A stretch of DNA of 64,000 bases from Enoplolaimus lenunculus (lineage: Eukaryota > Nematoda > Enoplea > Enoplida > Thoracostomopsidae). Of the stretch, positions 60,323 through 64,000 are shown in pieces. A program made the translations under genes and the position numbers. The number at the start of each line of letters is the position of its first letter. The stretch's first letter is position 1. The stretch lies in the NCBI GenBank assembly GCA_030248215.1, contig JASANG010003761.1, positions 1 to 64,000 of the forward strand, written 5' to 3'. Below the pieces are notes generated by a model. That model was not told the DNA's origin and searched no databases. It saw only the letters and a list, made by a program, of their open reading frames with translations.

Positions 60323-61584
60323 CTGAGTGTTTTTAATCATGTAGCAACGTAACTGAACGAAACAGCAACAGATGTGCGATCCAAATGAAAGACATTATGA
60401 ATTCCAACGGTTACAGGCATATCAAACGCAACGAATTACCAGAATGCGTATACCTATGTAGGTTCTCACCTTTAATCATACAAAAACAATTTTGCCACAA
60501 GCCTTCAATACATCGTCCAAGTTAGCATTGATACGCAAAACTCGTTGAATACCATTTTAATTAAATACCGTGGCTGAAACCACCGAGTCTACAGAATAGT
60601 CATCCACATAGCCGTTTGACCTGTCAGCCCGGTCTTCTATGGTCAAGTGTACGGGTGGACTCCCTCCCTGTCTGACGCTGGATCGATCACCGCCCCTGGT
60701 GACTTTCGAGTTAATTTTTGAAGTTTTACTTGAGATATTTTACAAAAAAGCTCCGAGTAGAATGTGGGCCTGGTAAACAAATGTTTACCCACTCATATCT
60801 GTGCTTATCCGGCAACAGTTTACTCCCAAGTGGCCAAATTTCAAATCAGCAGAAGGCCTCTGACCCATGCATAGATGAGGGTCGGATCGTTTTCCGCGAG
60901 AGTTAAGCTTAGCTAAGCGTAAACGTAGGATGTGTTTATGCTTTACAACTGAGCCTTTGGTTTAAACTTAGGTTTATGAATATGCTTATTTGCGGTGTTC
61001 ATCTGTACATTGGCGATCAAGTTTAAATCTAGTGCCCTTAAACGTCACATTTCTAACAAGAAATAACTATTTTTACTGCGCTTTACATTTTAACCATGGT
61101 TACATAAGGCGTTTTCTATGCGCGCTGCTAAATTACAAAACTGACTTACTCTCATGCCCAGGAATGAGAGATCTCGGGTAAAATCGAGACCGAGACCTGA
61201 CTACCGAGACCGGCCATGAAAAGTCGCCGGATCGGTCAATTTTTGGTCATTAACTAAAAACATTAAAATTTGCAAAATAAATCATTTTCAATGGGTTTTT
61301 CAAAGTTTTTGTGCATTTTCAGAATATCCGCTCATAATTATTGTGTAACTATGAAAATTCATAAATTCACGGCGAAATTTTATTTATCACGACACGCTGA
61401 CTTGAACCATACAGCGATATGTTCGCTGAAGACTTGACTTCTGGTCTTGGTTCCAAACCACCGAGGCTCAAACAACCGGAGGGAGAGGCCGAAACCGAGG
61501 TCCTCCAAATACCGAGGCTTACAGAAACCGATGTCGGTACTATACGGTCTGCACGACACCTGCTCGAAGTTTTGTCCAAAGTTA

Positions 61585-61755
61585 ATAATGACCACGCCGG
61601 GAATCGAACGTCGGCCCTCTTGCGCTCGAGCCAAGCATGCTACCACTACACCACACGGTCATTGCAATAACTTCTTATACCAGTATAGGTGCACAGGCAT
61701 GGCAACATTTGCTACACATACACTTACGTGCACATATACCGACAACCGATATCCC
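61585..61755 (-). mobile_element. SINE-like element with tRNA-like body, family 2 (reverse)
   Basis: On the minus strand: head GGTATATGTGCACGTAAGTG..., then GGTGTAGTGGTAGCATGCTT (A box) and GACGTTCGATTCCCGGCG (B box). This body is the best-kept tRNA-like fold of the family, but the shared head shows it is a repeat copy. Confidence 0.6.
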
Positions 61756-62579
61756 ATCGCTGCTCATGCCTAGCTGATGACACAGATGTTAATCGACCCA
61801 ATTTTAAAATATTCGGTACCGATTAAATATCAGGCAAAAATCCGACATTCGTATCCAGTTCCGGAATCCGGTCCGGTATAAACGTACCGGATATTTGAGG
61901 TTGTGGTTCCAAATATCATAACACCGTTTTTTACACGTCGAAATATTAAACATTGTGCAGCGACTGCAAATCCGGGCAACTCAAGAGTAAGCACTGACAT
62001 GCAATGAAAAATCAAAGCCAAAAATTTATCTTAAATCCATAAATATAAATAGATATTTCTGCACAACTTAAATACTTCCAACGATGCACAAATTTATATC
62101 CTATATCCTGTTATCATCCAGTTCTATTAAAATTAATATCCGGTCGATGCCTCCTGCTACAAACATCGGCCCATGTAAAGATCTGGAGCGAAACGTTTTT
62201 CTGCAGGACTCCAACATAGTATGAGCTTAAGCTTTTGACTAATTATTTTGCTTAGGCTTAAGTGTAAGCTCATTCTTACGCTTAGGTTCAAGATTATGAT
62301 TATACTTATACGCCTTTAGCGGCAACGGCACTGGTCAAGCCAGCAGCAATCCTACACAAATTCTAAGCCCCATCATGGTTTAAATAGCCCATAATCTTCA
62401 AAAAAACGTAATGGAAGAGTACAAGCGACTGTATACGGCGTTGTCATACAAAATATACAAATATACCAACACAAAATCAACACAACACCCGATCAGTACA
62501 GGAATCACAGACACACACAGAGCAGTTTAGACACACATAAGTTTATTAAAAGACACACACAAGTACACATATATAGCTA

Positions 62580-62865
62580 GTGATGATGGTAGACGGCTAT
62601 TGCCCGACAGTCCGGGGCTCGAACACACCCATAGCCAGCTCACCTTGCTAGGGAGGACTAAAAATGATCCATGAATGGCGGGCATGTAGCAGCTTTCGTT
62701 GACTCTACAAGCAAGGTTTAAAAGTTTCAAGAGGGGTCAAATATTTTCCAGGGGCGTGAGCCCCGTAACCGCACCCGTCGTGGCTACGGACCCGGGCTCG
62801 AAGTCAATTTTGAAATTAAATTTTATATGAAATTGAAAATATTCGCGTGAGAAAGAGTTCAAAAT
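62580..62865 (+). mobile_element. tRNA-like MITE interrupted by an hAT-type MITE
   Basis: TATAGCTAGTGATGATGG and CCGGGGCTCGAA at the left, and GAAAATATTCGCGTGAGAAA at the right, match the TTAA-flanked element of 20008-20278. Between them sits a hAT-type MITE (62624-62794) flanked by GGCTCGAA at 62616-62623 and 62795-62802. The host copy is diverged and its TTAA ends are not clear. Confidence 0.65.
62624..62794. mobile_element. hAT-type MITE nested in a tRNA-like element
   Basis: Ends CACACCCATAGCCAGCTCAC and GTGGCTACGGACCC, with an exact 8-bp duplication GGCTCGAA taken from the B-box region of its host. Confidence 0.8.
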
Positions 62866-63602
62866 GCATGGTTTTATTGTAGGCATCAGCGCGTTGCCCC
62901 CAGAGGACTTGTTAGATACTCACATGTGATTAAAAGCACACGCACGCACCATGTTGTCTCAGAAGATAATGTCCCACATGCCCAAAACAACAATATAATA
63001 GATCTGTGTTGTCGCCGAAAATCACAAATACAAAACCGATCAACGCAGAATATAGATGTAAGCTGGAGAGAATGCCGGGTCCTGGACCTAGTTACCAACC
63101 CGGCGCTTTACCCTCAGAAATATTTTTCTTCCCACAGGCATTACCGCTAAAAATTATTGTACCGGCGACCCACGTTTATCGCCACACAGTTTCCTTTCCA
63201 CATATTCACTGAAACGTGGGAGCGAATTTTTTAAGCTCATTTTCCGTTGTCAATATTTTTATACCAAGAACACGAAAGCGTATAGCATTTGTTTCTAAGC
63301 AAATCATAAAATCTTAAAAATGGCACACAGTAACAAAAAGTCTGAGCCTACCGGGCCGGGTCAAAACTGTCCCGGCCGGCCATGGGCAGTGATGGAACGG
63401 TGCCAAACCAACATTGGTGCTGGTCAAACCGATGAAAATGCAACCAGGCCCGTTGCCATGCTCACTTTGCTCTCACACAAAAAAGTATTTCTGAATTTAT
63501 TTAGAAAAGTATTTTCTGGGGCAAATCTGAAATGTTTTTCTGATATTTAAGACAATTTTTCTAAAAATAACTGGCAAACGTTTATTTTCAGACTTTATTT
63601 AA

Positions 63603-63742
63603 AAAAGTGGGAGGCCAGAAATTATTCAAATGGGCATAGATGGGTTTTCGTTGTCTTAACAAGCATGCAAGGCTTAAAATTTTCAATGAGGCTGCTATTT
63701 TCCAGGGGAACTAAGCCCCCTGCCCCCCTGGCTACGAGCCCG
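63603..63742. mobile_element. Partial hAT-type MITE
   Basis: GGGTTTTCGTTGTCTTAACA, TTAAAATTTTCAATG and CCCCCTGGCTACGAGCCCG keep the right half of the family; the left end is cut off next to the repeat at 63480-63600. Confidence 0.6.
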
Positions 63743-64000
63743 AATGTAGCCATGCATGTCTGTGAAACCTGGATTAAGCGCAGCAGCTATAGAATTGCAG
63801 TTCGGCGAAGTATAACGTCACAAACACTTTTTGATCTCTAAGGATTCAGAAGATTCTTCTAAAGCCTTGTAGTCCATTGTTCTTGCTTTCCACAAATTTT
63901 GAGAGCAGAAGATATATCATCTCTGTCCTTCCTTTTACACAAGCCCCTGATTGAGCCTTAGCTACAGCTTCAATTAAAATTTTAAACTAAGGTATATACA

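Larger units (their letters stand above)
58091..64000. other. Repeat-rich stretch without a recognisable gene
   Basis: Upstream of the K2P gene. Contains the MITEs and tRNA-like elements listed separately. A roughly 30-bp motif (TTTTCAAAAT[CT]GG[AC]CCATTTC) recurs at 59530 and 59950. No reading frame shows a known domain. Confidence 0.5.

Noticed and set aside
61585-61665. Minus-strand tRNA gene
   Set aside because: A box, B box and acceptor-like ends are present, but the anticodon arm is irregular and the same block with the same 5' head recurs at 44640 and 25905, so it is a repeat copy.

Overview
The window is AT-rich, intron-rich animal DNA. Two genes can be read from it by matching splice phases and conserved residues, set in a dense field of short non-autonomous DNA transposons (MITEs), tRNA-like elements and tandem repeats. 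The organism is an invertebrate metazoan. The aryl hydrocarbon receptor, from memory, looks closer to nematode AHR-1 than to vertebrate or insect AHR ([26 protein letters not shown], a C-terminal LIAEV...LLG tail). The window is also full of degenerate TTAGGC hexamers, the nematode telomere motif. That favours a nematode or an ally, but it is inference, not proof.

Layout. 1-14190: a giant imperfect palindrome (arms about 6.9 and 7.1 kb, central unique spacer about 0.2 kb) without a recognisable gene; its left arm runs into the window edge. 14191-27850: no recognisable gene; MITEs, a (TA)n tract and two copies of a TTAA-flanked tRNA-like element. 27856-36459 (+): aryl hydrocarbon receptor (bHLH-PAS), 11 coding exons assembled in phase from bHLH to stop, with the ATG-bearing 5' end not found. 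36460-48566: repeats and MITEs. 48567-58090 (-): a two-pore-domain potassium channel of the KCNK1/KCNK6 (TWIK) type with five coding exons and two alternative first exons (1a at 57865-58090, 1b at 53258-53564). Its introns hold a GC-rich minisatellite and a TTAGGC-like array; a 147-bp tandem repeat lies between the two first exons. 58091-64000: more MITEs and tRNA-like elements.

The two genes have unrelated roles (ligand-regulated transcription factor; background K+ channel) and nothing in the sequence links them. No retroelement, virus-like element, CRISPR array or intact tRNA or rRNA gene was recognised. The most interesting signals are the twin first exons of the channel, MITEs inserted next to AHR splice sites, a transposon family whose terminal repeat is itself a 3' splice site, TTAA-flanked elements carrying a tRNA-like core, and the large palindrome with unevenly diverged arms.
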